Source: Thiorhodovibrio litoralis (GTDB lineage: Bacteria; Pseudomonadota; Gammaproteobacteria; Chromatiales; Chromatiaceae). From it: a stretch of DNA of 64,000 nucleotides. Position 1 is the stretch's first letter. Each line of letters starts with the position of its first letter. Location: the NCBI RefSeq assembly GCF_033954455.1, contig NZ_CP121473.1, positions 2,962,501-3,026,500 of the forward strand, given 5' to 3'. The notes below the pieces were generated by a model, which worked only from the letters and a program-made list of their open reading frames with translations, was not told the DNA's origin and searched no databases. Positions 48,268 to 56,169 of this stretch are shown in pieces. The translations under genes were made by a program, and so were the position numbers.

Positions 48268-48690
48268 TCACAAGGAATAAAAGAGATTACGAAACCCGCG
48301 GCGGTCCTGCATGCGATAGACGGTGAAATCGGAATCGACACTCGCAACCGTTGTGATTCGCCGTCGCTCGCACAGTGCAACCAGGGAAGCATCGGCAAAA
48401 TCCGCAGGCAGGTCACTGTATTTTTCCAGCAAGGCGCGAATGCGCGGCAGATCGGTCAGTGTGTCGGTGTCCAGCACCAAGGCGGACTCGGCCCAAAACA
48501 GGAAATCGCGCTGCGCTTGGCCTGAGAAATCCAGCATATAGACCACCTCTGTGACCACCGGGAAGTTGGTGATCAGTGGCCAGTACTGGGTTTTTACGAA
48601 ATCCACCGCCTCCTGGTGGAATTGATCGGAACCATCGAACAGCGCGATCAGCGGGCCACTGTCAACCACGATGCCGTTGATGCTTTTCAC
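48268..48690 (-). CDS. PIN-domain toxin (VapC-like)
   Basis: A 140-residue PIN nuclease with acidic active-site positions at VVDSGPLIALFD (near residue 10), VVTEVVYML, DFADASLVAL (near 98) and ASVDSDF (near 118). Such proteins cut RNA and are held inactive by a partner antitoxin. Start is GTG; it overlaps the antitoxin gene by 29 bp, the usual arrangement. Confidence 0.88.
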   Translation of the reverse strand: MKSINGIVVDSGPLIALFDGSDQFHQEAVDFVKTQYWPLITNFPVVTEVVYMLDFSGQAQRDFLFWAESALVLDTDTLTDLPRIRALLEKYSDLPADFADASLVALCERRRITTVASVDSDFTVYRMQDRRGFRNLFYSL

Positions 48691-48925
48691 CCAGTCGCTC
48701 CCGAATCAGCGCCTTGCGACCTGCGCTGCGGCCGGATTCACCGCTCGCATAGCGACCAAACAAAGGCTCCCCCAGCTGATACGGCGTTGACGCATCAGGC
48801 AAATAACGCGCGAGCTTTTCGCGAATGGCCTCGCGCACAAAGGCAGACTGCGTCTTACCCGCTTGCCGCAAATGCTGGTGCAGCGCTGTTTCCGTTTCCT
48901 GATCGAGGCGAATGGAAATGCTCAT
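48662..48925 (-). CDS. Ribbon-helix-helix antitoxin
   Basis: An 87-residue protein with an N-terminal ribbon-helix-helix DNA-binding fold (MSISIRLDQETETALHQHLR then KTQSAFVREAIREKLA) and a disordered, Arg-rich C terminus for toxin binding. It lies upstream of and overlaps the PIN toxin, forming a type II toxin-antitoxin pair that probably represses its own promoter. Confidence 0.88.
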   Translation of the reverse strand: MSISIRLDQETETALHQHLRQAGKTQSAFVREAIREKLARYLPDASTPYQLGEPLFGRYASGESGRSAGRKALIRERLGEKHQRHRG

Positions 48926-49151
48926 GACTTCGCCGGCTGTCCTACAAGTTTGTATTACAGCTCAGACTAGACCAGTCGCGAAGGATTGGCAAGGCAGAAG
49001 TCACGGGTGGCAGACTGCTGATACAATCGCCTCTTGAATCCATCGCGGGGTGACCTGACGGTTCATCTAGCTGCTCTGTCGCAAAACGCCGACGCGCAGC
49101 GCGATCTCCCTTCCCCCTTTCCGCGATGCCAACCGAATGCGAGGCCAGCCG

Positions 49152-49685
49152 ATGATCGAGCAAGTACTGGAAGAGAAATTCAACCAGCACATCAACAAGG
49201 AGATTTACTCCTCCTACCTTTACCTGTCGATGGCCGCCTGGGCCGATCATCAAGGACTGCGCGGTTTCAGTCACTGGATGCGCGTGCAGGCGATGGAAGA
49301 ACTCACCCACGTCTCGCGCTTTTTCGATTTCCTCACCGATCGCGACGGACGCGCGCGTTTGGCGGCCATCGCCAAGCCGCCGCAGGACTGGGAGAGCGCC
49401 ACCGCGCTGATGGAGGACACCTACCAGCATGAAGTCGAGGTTTCCAAGGGCATCAACGAGCTGGTCACTCTGTGCCGGGAGCATAGCGATCATGCCGCCG
49501 GGGCCTTTCTGGATTGGTTCGTCAAGGAGCAGGTCGAGGAAGAGGCCAACGTCAAAGACGTTCTCGACCGCCTGCGCATCGTCAAGGGCGAGGGCCAGGG
49601 CCTGTTGATGATCGACCAGGAGCTTGGCGCGCGCGCCCTGCCCTCTTACGATCCCACCCTGGGCTGGATCGGCAACACCCGCTGA
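49152..49685 (+). CDS. ftnA: Ferritin, non-haem iron storage
   Basis: A 177-residue four-helix protein: FNQHINKEIYSSYLYLSMAA, HWMRVQAMEELTHVSRFFDF (ferroxidase Glu and His), DTYQHEVEVSKGINELVTL and KEQVEEEANVKDVLDRLRIV. It stores iron as ferric mineral and fits the E. coli FtnA type. I chose ATG at 49152, which has GAGG 7 nt upstream, over the ATG at 49137. Confidence 0.93.
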   Translation: MIEQVLEEKFNQHINKEIYSSYLYLSMAAWADHQGLRGFSHWMRVQAMEELTHVSRFFDFLTDRDGRARLAAIAKPPQDWESATALMEDTYQHEVEVSKGINELVTLCREHSDHAAGAFLDWFVKEQVEEEANVKDVLDRLRIVKGEGQGLLMIDQELGARALPSYDPTLGWIGNTR

Positions 49686-49740
49686 CGCATCACCGTGAAA
49701 CGCCAGCGTTCGTTTCACATCCGACATCAGGACAGCCACC

Positions 49741-50100
49741 ATGCAATCCGTGCAAACCGGAGACTGGGAAATCTTCCAACTCGCCGACATCGAGAAGCTC
49801 ATCCCCGATGATGTGCTCTCGATACGCGAATTTCTGCGCACTCCCTCGTTGAGCTGTTCGCTTTATCACGTCCCCAAGGGCTCGAAAGACCTGTCTTCCG
49901 CGCATGAGGAAGACGAGGTCTACTTGATCATCAAAGGCCGCGGCCGGCTGCGCGTGGAAGACGAGGAGCAGCCGGTCGAGCCCGGCACCCTGATGTATGT
50001 GCGCGCATCCTGCGACCACGCATTCTTCGAGATCGAGGAAAGCATCACCGCGCTAGCCTTCTTTGGCACCGCGATGCGACCTACCGACCAGCACGACTAA
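49741..50100 (+). CDS. Cupin-domain protein
   Basis: A 119-residue single cupin: HEEDEVYLIIKGRGRLRVED supplies the first metal motif (HxExE-like variant) and GTLMYVRASCDHAFFEIEE the second (His). It lies 55 bp after ferritin on the same strand. Substrate and function cannot be assigned from sequence. Confidence 0.85.
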   Translation: MQSVQTGDWEIFQLADIEKLIPDDVLSIREFLRTPSLSCSLYHVPKGSKDLSSAHEEDEVYLIIKGRGRLRVEDEEQPVEPGTLMYVRASCDHAFFEIEESITALAFFGTAMRPTDQHD

Positions 50101-50113
50101 TAACGAGGAGACG

Positions 50114-50194
50114 ATGTTCAACGCGGAAAAATTACTTGGCGGTTTGCTCGGCTCTGCCATGTCGCAAAATGGTCAGAGGAGGACCATCCGATGA
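50114..50194 (+). CDS. 26-codon leader ORF or remnant of a DUF533-like gene
   Basis: A small reading frame encodes MFNAEKLLGGLLGSAMSQNG plus six residues. It has a good GAGGAG site 5 nt before ATG and overlaps the start of the next gene by 4 bp (ATGA). The N-terminal sequence resembles the opening of DUF533/TerB-like proteins, so it may be the stump of one, now serving as a coupled leader. Confidence 0.4.
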   Translation: MFNAEKLLGGLLGSAMSQNGQRRTIR

Positions 50195-51195
50195 TCTGGT
50201 ATCTGAGCTACAACGGTCAGCAGATTGGCCCCTTGGACACACCCCAAGCGCGCGCTCGCGCCAGCACCGATCCCAGTGGTCATGCCTGGCGAGAGGGCTT
50301 CGCGGACTGGCTGCCGATTGCCCAGATCAGCGAGCTGACCGGAGCCGACACCACGATGCCGGCCGGTGCCCCGCCACCACCCGCTGCCCGACCGCGCGCG
50401 GATGAGGTGGATTACGAAATCTTCGGCCACGAGATGCAGTTCGTTGAGGTTGAGCTGGACCCGGGCGAGAGCGCCGTGGCCGAGGCCGGGGCCATGATGT
50501 ACAAGCACCCGGCCATTCAGATGGACACCGTCTTTGGCGATGGCTCCCACAGCGGACAGGGCGGCGGTTTGATGGATAAGCTGCTCGGCGCCGGCAAGCG
50601 GCTGGTCACCGGCGAGAGTCTGTTCACGACCGTCTTTACCCACACAGGCCAGGGCAAGGCGCGGGTAGCCTTCGGTGCGCCCTACCCTGGCAGCATTCTC
50701 CCTGTTCATCTAACGGACCTTGGCGGCACGCTGATCTGCCAGAAGGACAGTTTTCTTTGCGGCGCCAAGGGCGTGGCCATGGGGATTTTCTTTCAGCGCA
50801 AGATTCTCACCGGCCTGTTCGGCGGCGAGGGTTTTATCATGCAGCGCCTTGATGGCGACGGGCTGGTATTCATCCACGCCGGTGGTTGTGTGAAAGAGCG
50901 GGTGCTGGAAGCGGGCGAAACCCTGCATGTGGATACCGGCTGTATTGTCGGCTTCGAGCAGCAGGTGGGCTTCGAGGTACAGCAGGTCGGCGGCATCAAG
51001 TCTGCTTTATTTGGTGGTGAAGGGGTATTTTTCGCTGTGTTGACCGGCCCCGGTCGCGTCTGGCTGCAGTCCCTGCCCTTCTCGCGGCTTGCCGGTCGCA
51101 TGCTGGCGGCGGCACCGCAGCGCGGTGGCAGCCGGGGCGAGGGCTCGGTGCTCGGCGGTCTTGGCAATCTGCTCGACGGGGATAATCGTTTCTGA
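50191..51195 (+). CDS. GYF-like plus AIM24/TIGR00266 family protein
   Basis: A 334-residue protein. The first 55 residues (MIWYLSYNGQQIGPLDTPQA, WREGFADWLPIAQI) form a GYF_2-type module. After a Pro/Ala linker comes an AIM24/TIGR00266 beta-barrel: VEVELDPGESAVAEAGAMMY, PGSILPVHLTDLGGTLICQK, FLCGAKGVAMGIFFQRK, DTGCIVGFEQQVGFEV and LTGPGRVWLQSLPFSRLAGR. The family's biochemical role is unknown. Its start is coupled to a 26-codon ORF. Confidence 0.9.
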   Translation: MIWYLSYNGQQIGPLDTPQARARASTDPSGHAWREGFADWLPIAQISELTGADTTMPAGAPPPPAARPRADEVDYEIFGHEMQFVEVELDPGESAVAEAGAMMYKHPAIQMDTVFGDGSHSGQGGGLMDKLLGAGKRLVTGESLFTTVFTHTGQGKARVAFGAPYPGSILPVHLTDLGGTLICQKDSFLCGAKGVAMGIFFQRKILTGLFGGEGFIMQRLDGDGLVFIHAGGCVKERVLEAGETLHVDTGCIVGFEQQVGFEVQQVGGIKSALFGGEGVFFAVLTGPGRVWLQSLPFSRLAGRMLAAAPQRGGSRGEGSVLGGLGNLLDGDNRF

Positions 51196-51329
51196 TTCCT
51201 TGAGTACCGCGCGAGACAATGGGGCTGCGACAGCGTTGCGCAGGGCAAAACCTTTCTCCTCCTAATTGACCGACTGTGGAAGAACTTACTCTCGGTTCTG
51301 AACATTCCCGCTGGTCTGGTTCAAGCTGC

Positions 51330-51722
51330 CAGCCCATGTTCGACCGGCTGCATCTGATCGCCAACAATGCCCGCTTTCTGATCCTGCCTCAGCGGCATGT
51401 GGCACATCCAAGACTCGATCCCTGCCGTTCGCTTGAAGCGATGAGCTGAAACGCACCAACGCCATAGGTATGGCCATCCTGGTGCTCCAACCCCACGAGC
51501 TCACCGACAAGACCGTCACCGCCGACGCCCTGCTGACCCAGCGCAAGCTTGCCAAATATCTCACCGAACGCGGCGCGCACTATCTCTTTCATCGCCAAGG
51601 ACAACCAACCGACCCTGGCCGCCCTATTCAGCTGGACTTTCAGGAGCGCAGCGAGCCGGATTCCCGCGAGCCACCTGCCCTGAAGCACGGGCGCATCGAA
51701 AGCCGCAGATTTGCGGTGGTGG
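51330..51722 (+). pseudogene. Decayed DUF4338 / ISAs1-family transposase remnant
   Basis: A broken coding stretch in several frames. FDRLHLIANNARFLILPQRH matches the DUF4338 (DruA-like) region often found with ISAs1-type transposases. After a stop and a gap come DKTVTADALLTQRKLAKYL, GAHYLF, a frameshifted AKDNQPTLAALF, and SEPDSREPPALKHGRIESRR, the DDE-domain order of ISAs1 transposases. At least two frameshifts and a large internal loss make it inactive. It fills most of the gap between the GYF/AIM24 gene and the next ORF; 51196-51329 shows nothing else. Confidence 0.75.
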
Positions 51723-51819
51723 GGGCCAGGTGCGGACTTGATACTCTTTACGTTTTCTTTTATCGTCGCGCACTGCGGCAGTACATCCGCCGTGTTTTTC
51801 ACTAAGTGGACGGAAAATC

Positions 51820-52401
51820 ATGAAACTATTTATTGCACTGCTTGCCATCATCCCGGTTCTTGCCTTTGGCGTTAGCGGAGAAGAAACAGCCCCGGTAACT
51901 GAAACAACCGATAGCTCCTCCGCGCTGCAGGAAAAAGAAGCTCCTCAGGCTGAGGGCGGCATCCTGCTTCCCGACGGATGGGAAATATCGGACGCCGTCT
52001 CCGCAGAGGAAGTTGAAATTATTATGAAAACACCCGGTTTCAGCTCATTCGCGCAAGGCGCCAACAGTCCGTCATCCGGAAGACCTGTAGGCAGTTACAA
52101 TTTGCCCGGCACCCCCTACAGCGGGGTTAGGTTCGATGCAAATGTTGCCGGTGGGCAGCAAGCATACGATACGGCTGCAGGCTACCTTACAGATACAAAA
52201 GAAATAGACGGCCCGAAGTGGGATTCCGCCCTGATGGGGGAGGTAAAGGCAGGAAAAAAAACCCAGATGAGAATGCTGGTTCTCAAGGGCGATCAGTTCT
52301 TCATGATTTCTTGGGTGCCTGAAGTATTCCCAGAACTAGCCCCAGAAGAAACCAATGTGGAGCTCGCCGAGCTCCTCATCACAAATCTCTACGGTGAATA
52401 G
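51820..52401 (+). CDS. Exported protein of unknown function
   Basis: A 193-residue protein with a signal peptide (1-20, cut near VSGEE), an acidic Ser/Thr/Glu-rich spacer (about 21-47) and a compact C-terminal domain (LLPDGWEISDAVSAEEVEII to LAELLITNLYGE). I recognise no family. The gene is noticeably A+T-richer than its surroundings and sits between an ISAs1 remnant and an IS4 element, so recent acquisition is likely. GTGGACGG precedes ATG weakly. Confidence 0.7.
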   Translation: MKLFIALLAIIPVLAFGVSGEETAPVTETTDSSSALQEKEAPQAEGGILLPDGWEISDAVSAEEVEIIMKTPGFSSFAQGANSPSSGRPVGSYNLPGTPYSGVRFDANVAGGQQAYDTAAGYLTDTKEIDGPKWDSALMGEVKAGKKTQMRMLVLKGDQFFMISWVPEVFPELAPEETNVELAELLITNLYGE

Positions 52402-52472
52402 GCTGCAAAAATATACCGAGCGGACATAAATTTTCGGCTTTTTTCGAACCGAGTCGCGGGCGGGGGCGCTGT

Positions 52473-53919
52473 GCAATGCCGTCAACTTTAGACGACCCGC
52501 TTGTGCGGGATATGGTATCCCGCCTTGCGCTGCCCGGGATTGTGGCGCGGGAAACTCCGCCCCGGGCGCACTTGCTCAGTGGTTTGTGACAAGCGTTGGA
52601 TGATCCGTGTGATCAGCTCCGCGCAGCCGCTTGGCGAGGCGTAGAGGAGATGAAACAACTGATCGCTCAGGTGGGACAAGGCGCTGGTCATGCGCACCTT
52701 GTAGTCAAACCGGCGTGCCTTGTACAGGCGTTTGGCCACCAACTGGGCCACCGCGCGCAGCATGGCCGCCAGATTCATCGCCAGCACCTTCGCGTGCATA
52801 TTCTGGCGCACCGCCAGCGACGTGCGCCCGGAGAGATTCTCCATCTCTGCGCGCACCTTGGTGACCTTATAGCCCCCTTCTTCCAGTCCCCAACGCCGGT
52901 GGTAGAGGTCTTTGAACAACCGTGCTGGCAGTCGCGTCTCCTCCAGTACCGTGGTGGCCAACACCTCGGTTTCGCCGCCTTTGAGCTTCACCCGCACCAG
53001 GCGCAAGGTGATCGGATCGGGTTCGGCACCCTGGTCGCGGCACGCGCGCGCTTGTTCCGCGGAGGGATGCAAGGTGATCAGCGCACTGGGCGCATCACTG
53101 TGCCAAAACGGCTCGGCTTCCTTGAACTGTTTGCGCGGCAAACGCATCACGCAGTCGACCCCCAAGGTCCGGTGCAGAGCAAACAGCCAAAACGCCGGAT
53201 ACCCGCGATCATAAATGACCAAATCCCCCGGCGCGGTCGCCTTGAGATGATCGACCGCCAGCTCAAGTTCACTGACACAGTAGGCCGCCACGGCGAAGTC
53301 CAGAACCATCTCCAGATCCAGGTCATAGAGCAGCGAACCGCGGGCCAGCACCGGTCCGCTGGACTGAGCCCCAAAAAACCGTTCAATGTCCTCGCCATCG
53401 GGCAGGCGAAAGGTCGTCCCATCCACCGCCCGCAAGCGGAACCCATGCCAGGTTGGGCGACCAAAACCAGAGAAAAACCCCGCCACGGCTTGGCGGTTGA
53501 GCGCCTCGAACACCGACGCGGCCAGCCCCTTGCGCGCCTTACTCACCGCCGAGCGCGTCGGCACCTCCGAGGCCACGGCTTCGCCCTCAAGCGCGGCGAA
53601 AAAACTCGCCAGTTCGGTCTCGGTGCTCCGCGCGCGGGGTTTCATCAGGAAGGCCACCAAGCGTTCGAAGGGAAGATCGCGTTGGCGGGTGAAGGCGCCC
53701 GCTTTCAGGCGATGTTCAGCGACAAAATCGGCGCTGGAAAGTGAACCATTAATCCCAGTGTACACATTTTGGAATACACTTTGTATGCGCAACTTCAGAC
53801 GGCTTAATTTCAATTTGTGTGTGGCGCTTCATTGGTTGTGCTCCATTGGGTGAACATCGGGAATCGAGGCGATAATTTTAGCAAAATCAGCGCGATGACG
53901 CTTAAGTTAACGACATTGG
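52473..53919 (-). mobile_element. IS4-family insertion sequence
   Basis: A complete-looking element of about 1447 bp with one transposase gene and imperfect terminal inverted repeats: gcaatgccgtcaacttta (52473-52490) against the complement of ttaagttaacgacattgg (53902-53919), 14 of 18 matching. No target-site duplication is obvious at the flanks, suggesting a rearranged insertion. Confidence 0.8.
52488..53813 (-). CDS. IS4-family transposase
   Basis: A 441-residue DDE transposase, apparently full length. FRLRAVDGTTFRLPDGEDIE carries the first Asp, DLVIYDRGYPAFWLFALHR the second (the IS4 'DRGY' motif), and YHRRWGLEEGGYKVTKVRAE the catalytic Glu in the YREK-like signature. The N-terminal region is helical (SLSSADFVAEHRLKAGAF). 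The stop overlaps the left inverted repeat. No frameshift is visible. Confidence 0.93.
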   Translation of the reverse strand: MKLSRLKLRIQSVFQNVYTGINGSLSSADFVAEHRLKAGAFTRQRDLPFERLVAFLMKPRARSTETELASFFAALEGEAVASEVPTRSAVSKARKGLAASVFEALNRQAVAGFFSGFGRPTWHGFRLRAVDGTTFRLPDGEDIERFFGAQSSGPVLARGSLLYDLDLEMVLDFAVAAYCVSELELAVDHLKATAPGDLVIYDRGYPAFWLFALHRTLGVDCVMRLPRKQFKEAEPFWHSDAPSALITLHPSAEQARACRDQGAEPDPITLRLVRVKLKGGETEVLATTVLEETRLPARLFKDLYHRRWGLEEGGYKVTKVRAEMENLSGRTSLAVRQNMHAKVLAMNLAAMLRAVAQLVAKRLYKARRFDYKVRMTSALSHLSDQLFHLLYASPSGCAELITRIIQRLSQTTEQVRPGRSFPRHNPGQRKAGYHIPHKRVV

Positions 53920-53922
53920 CCG

Positions 53923-54783
53923 ATGACCCCCCGCAGCACCGTGACCAACGCTGTCTACCAGGCAAGTTGTCCAGGATCAAGAACACCCGATTCTGAGTTC
54001 AACTTCAACCGCGCACAGGGAACCCAAGGTGCTTGGAGTTGGGACGGAGCCTCGGCGATCACACGTTTTCCCGACTTGGGGGTCCATATTGCCGTTATAT
54101 TCCTTCCTGACGCCTCCTGCGATGAAGCATTGTTCGCTGTAGAAGCTGGTCAAAAATTACCGTCCCTCGGTTTTAAGATTGATCGGCGCAATTTCGGCTA
54201 CGTTGAGCCCGAAGTATCTCAGTTCGAAGATCGCTTCGTTTCAGGATTTCCGTTATCAAAAAGCGGCCTCGCAGCACTAAAACATGGCTACAAACTCATC
54301 TTGGAAAGTAATCTCGGTACATTGCGAGTCAGTTTAAGGGGAAGTTCGGCATCCTTTACTCAAGCCTACAATAACTGCATGGCGATTCACAGCGGCGACA
54401 CAGTAGCGAACTCAGCCACGGATGTTGCGTTAGCCGACGTACTGAAACCGCTGGAAGGTTGGTGGGCACTCAACAATGTATTCAACTGTGCTGATGTGGA
54501 TGGCGATTCCCGAATCTTCATCGGGCGAATCGCCTGGGACAATTCAGGCCGTCCTTACATTTCTGAGGGAGAACGCTTCCGAGTTGCATTTCATGAAGGC
54601 AACTGTGTTTTTACCAGTGCCAAACAACAAGGTAACAAAATAAAGTTAGAATCCAGATGTGCGCAAGAAGACGAAAAGTATTCAGGCGTCACGCGATTGA
54701 AAATTCTGAGCCCTAATCTTCTCAATATTCAGATTGCTAATTGGGGAGGTTTTTCTCAACTCTTTCGATGCCCAGATGAATAA
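53923..54783 (+). CDS. Unknown protein, probably truncated at the 5' end by IS4
   Basis: A 286-residue open frame that begins 3 bp after the IS4 right end. It has no signal peptide or ribosome binding site of its own, although the body (six Cys, DGDSRIFIGRIAWDNSGRPY, VAFHEGNCVFTSAKQQGN) looks like an exported domain. The original N terminus was probably lost. G+C is lower than in neighbours. I recognise no family, and expression is doubtful. Confidence 0.5.
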   Translation: MTPRSTVTNAVYQASCPGSRTPDSEFNFNRAQGTQGAWSWDGASAITRFPDLGVHIAVIFLPDASCDEALFAVEAGQKLPSLGFKIDRRNFGYVEPEVSQFEDRFVSGFPLSKSGLAALKHGYKLILESNLGTLRVSLRGSSASFTQAYNNCMAIHSGDTVANSATDVALADVLKPLEGWWALNNVFNCADVDGDSRIFIGRIAWDNSGRPYISEGERFRVAFHEGNCVFTSAKQQGNKIKLESRCAQEDEKYSGVTRLKILSPNLLNIQIANWGGFSQLFRCPDE

Positions 54784-54876
54784 AGTACCTACCCCGATTT
54801 GAGATAAACTCCCTCGATCAATGCACACGCATGCGATTTACGCAGCGACCGAGCGCGAGAAATCTGGAGGTAGGCA

Positions 54877-56043
54877 ATGACGAAGCGCCAGCAGCGACTG
54901 GCGGCGCGGATGGAGCACATCCAGCCGTTTCATGTGATGGAGGTGATGGCCAAGGCGCGGGCGCTTGATCACACCGGACGGGACGTCATTCATCTGGAGG
55001 TGGGTGAGCCCGACTTCCCAACGCCTGCGCCCATCGTGGCACGCGCCCAGGCCGCCTTGGCGACTGGGAACACGCGCTATACCCCAGCGGAAGGCTTACC
55101 GGAGTTGCGCGCGCTCATCGCCGCGCACTATCCTCCTGAGGTGCGCCCCGCGCCAGAGCGAATCGCGGTGGTCCCGGGCTCCTCGGCCGCATTGCTGGTG
55201 GCCTTTTCGCTGTTGATCGACCCGGGCGATGAGGTTTTACTGGCTGACCCGGGCTATCCCTGTAACACCAATTTTATTCACCTGCTGGGGGGTGTGCCAC
55301 GTCGGGTTCCCTGCGGACCAGAGGTGGATTACCAGTTGACCCCAGAGTTGATCCGCGCGCACTGGAGCGAGCACACCCGTGCGGTGCTGCTCGGCTCGCC
55401 CGCCAATCCGACCGGCAGCGCAATGACGCCAGCGGGTCTGCGCGAAGTCTCCACCATGGTGCGTAAATTGGGTGGTACCCTGGTGGTCGATGAACTCTAC
55501 CATGGGCTCGTTTACGACGGTGTCGTTCGCACCGCCCTCTATGAGGAGGACGACGACGTCTTCATCGTCAATGGTTTCTCGAAGTATTTCGGCATGACAG
55601 GCTGGCGGCTTGGCTGGTTGGTTACGCCCGCCCGTTATGAGCAGGCGGTGGCACGTCTGTGCCAGAACTTGTTTATCTCGGCACCGACCATCTCCCAACA
55701 AGGCGCAATGGCGGCGTTCAATCCAGAGGTTAGCGCGGTACTGGCGCAGCGATGCGTGGCATTCCGGCAGCGACGGGATTTCTTGGTCCCCGCGCTGCAA
55801 GAGCTTGGCTTCAAGATCCCAATACTTCCGGCTGGCGCCTTTTACATCTATGCCGATGTGAGCGACCTGACAGACGATAGCGCGCGCTTTGCCGCAGAAA
55901 TCTTGGATCAGACCGCAGTGGCAATCACGCCCGGACGCGACTTTGGTGCCTATCGCCATCACGCGCATGTGCGGTTTTCCTATGCAGCGCCGCTCGATCA
56001 GTTGCAGGAGGCCGTCTCGCGACTGCAGGCTTGGCTGGGCTGA
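54877..56043 (+). CDS. Class I/II PLP-dependent aminotransferase
   Basis: A 388-residue enzyme of the aspartate aminotransferase fold: VIHLEVGEPDFPTPAPIVA, NTRYTPAEGLPELRALIA, LLGSPANPTGSAMTPAGLRE, DELYHGLVYDG, FSKYFGMTGWRLGWLV (the Schiff-base Lys lies in this block) and the substrate-binding Arg in HVRFSYA. GGAGGT lies 7 nt before ATG. Exact amino donor and acceptor are not evident; Asp, aromatic or branched-chain substrates are possible. Confidence 0.93.
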   Translation: MTKRQQRLAARMEHIQPFHVMEVMAKARALDHTGRDVIHLEVGEPDFPTPAPIVARAQAALATGNTRYTPAEGLPELRALIAAHYPPEVRPAPERIAVVPGSSAALLVAFSLLIDPGDEVLLADPGYPCNTNFIHLLGGVPRRVPCGPEVDYQLTPELIRAHWSEHTRAVLLGSPANPTGSAMTPAGLREVSTMVRKLGGTLVVDELYHGLVYDGVVRTALYEEDDDVFIVNGFSKYFGMTGWRLGWLVTPARYEQAVARLCQNLFISAPTISQQGAMAAFNPEVSAVLAQRCVAFRQRRDFLVPALQELGFKIPILPAGAFYIYADVSDLTDDSARFAAEILDQTAVAITPGRDFGAYRHHAHVRFSYAAPLDQLQEAVSRLQAWLG

Positions 56044-56169
56044 CGCCCCAAGCGCATCCCTGCCGCTTGACCTCCTGTGTGTGGCCACCAACCTTGGGAT
56101 CTTGGGGCCTCGGGCACAGCAATCAGGCAGTCGCCCTTACAACATCCTCAATCCGGCTTCGACCACGCC

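Noticed and set aside
52596-53744. 382-codon open frame antisense to the transposase
   Set aside because: Shadow of the IS4 transposase frame; no family resemblance.
52461-53935. Target-site duplication around the IS4 element
   Set aside because: The 12 bases on each side do not match, so none is claimed.
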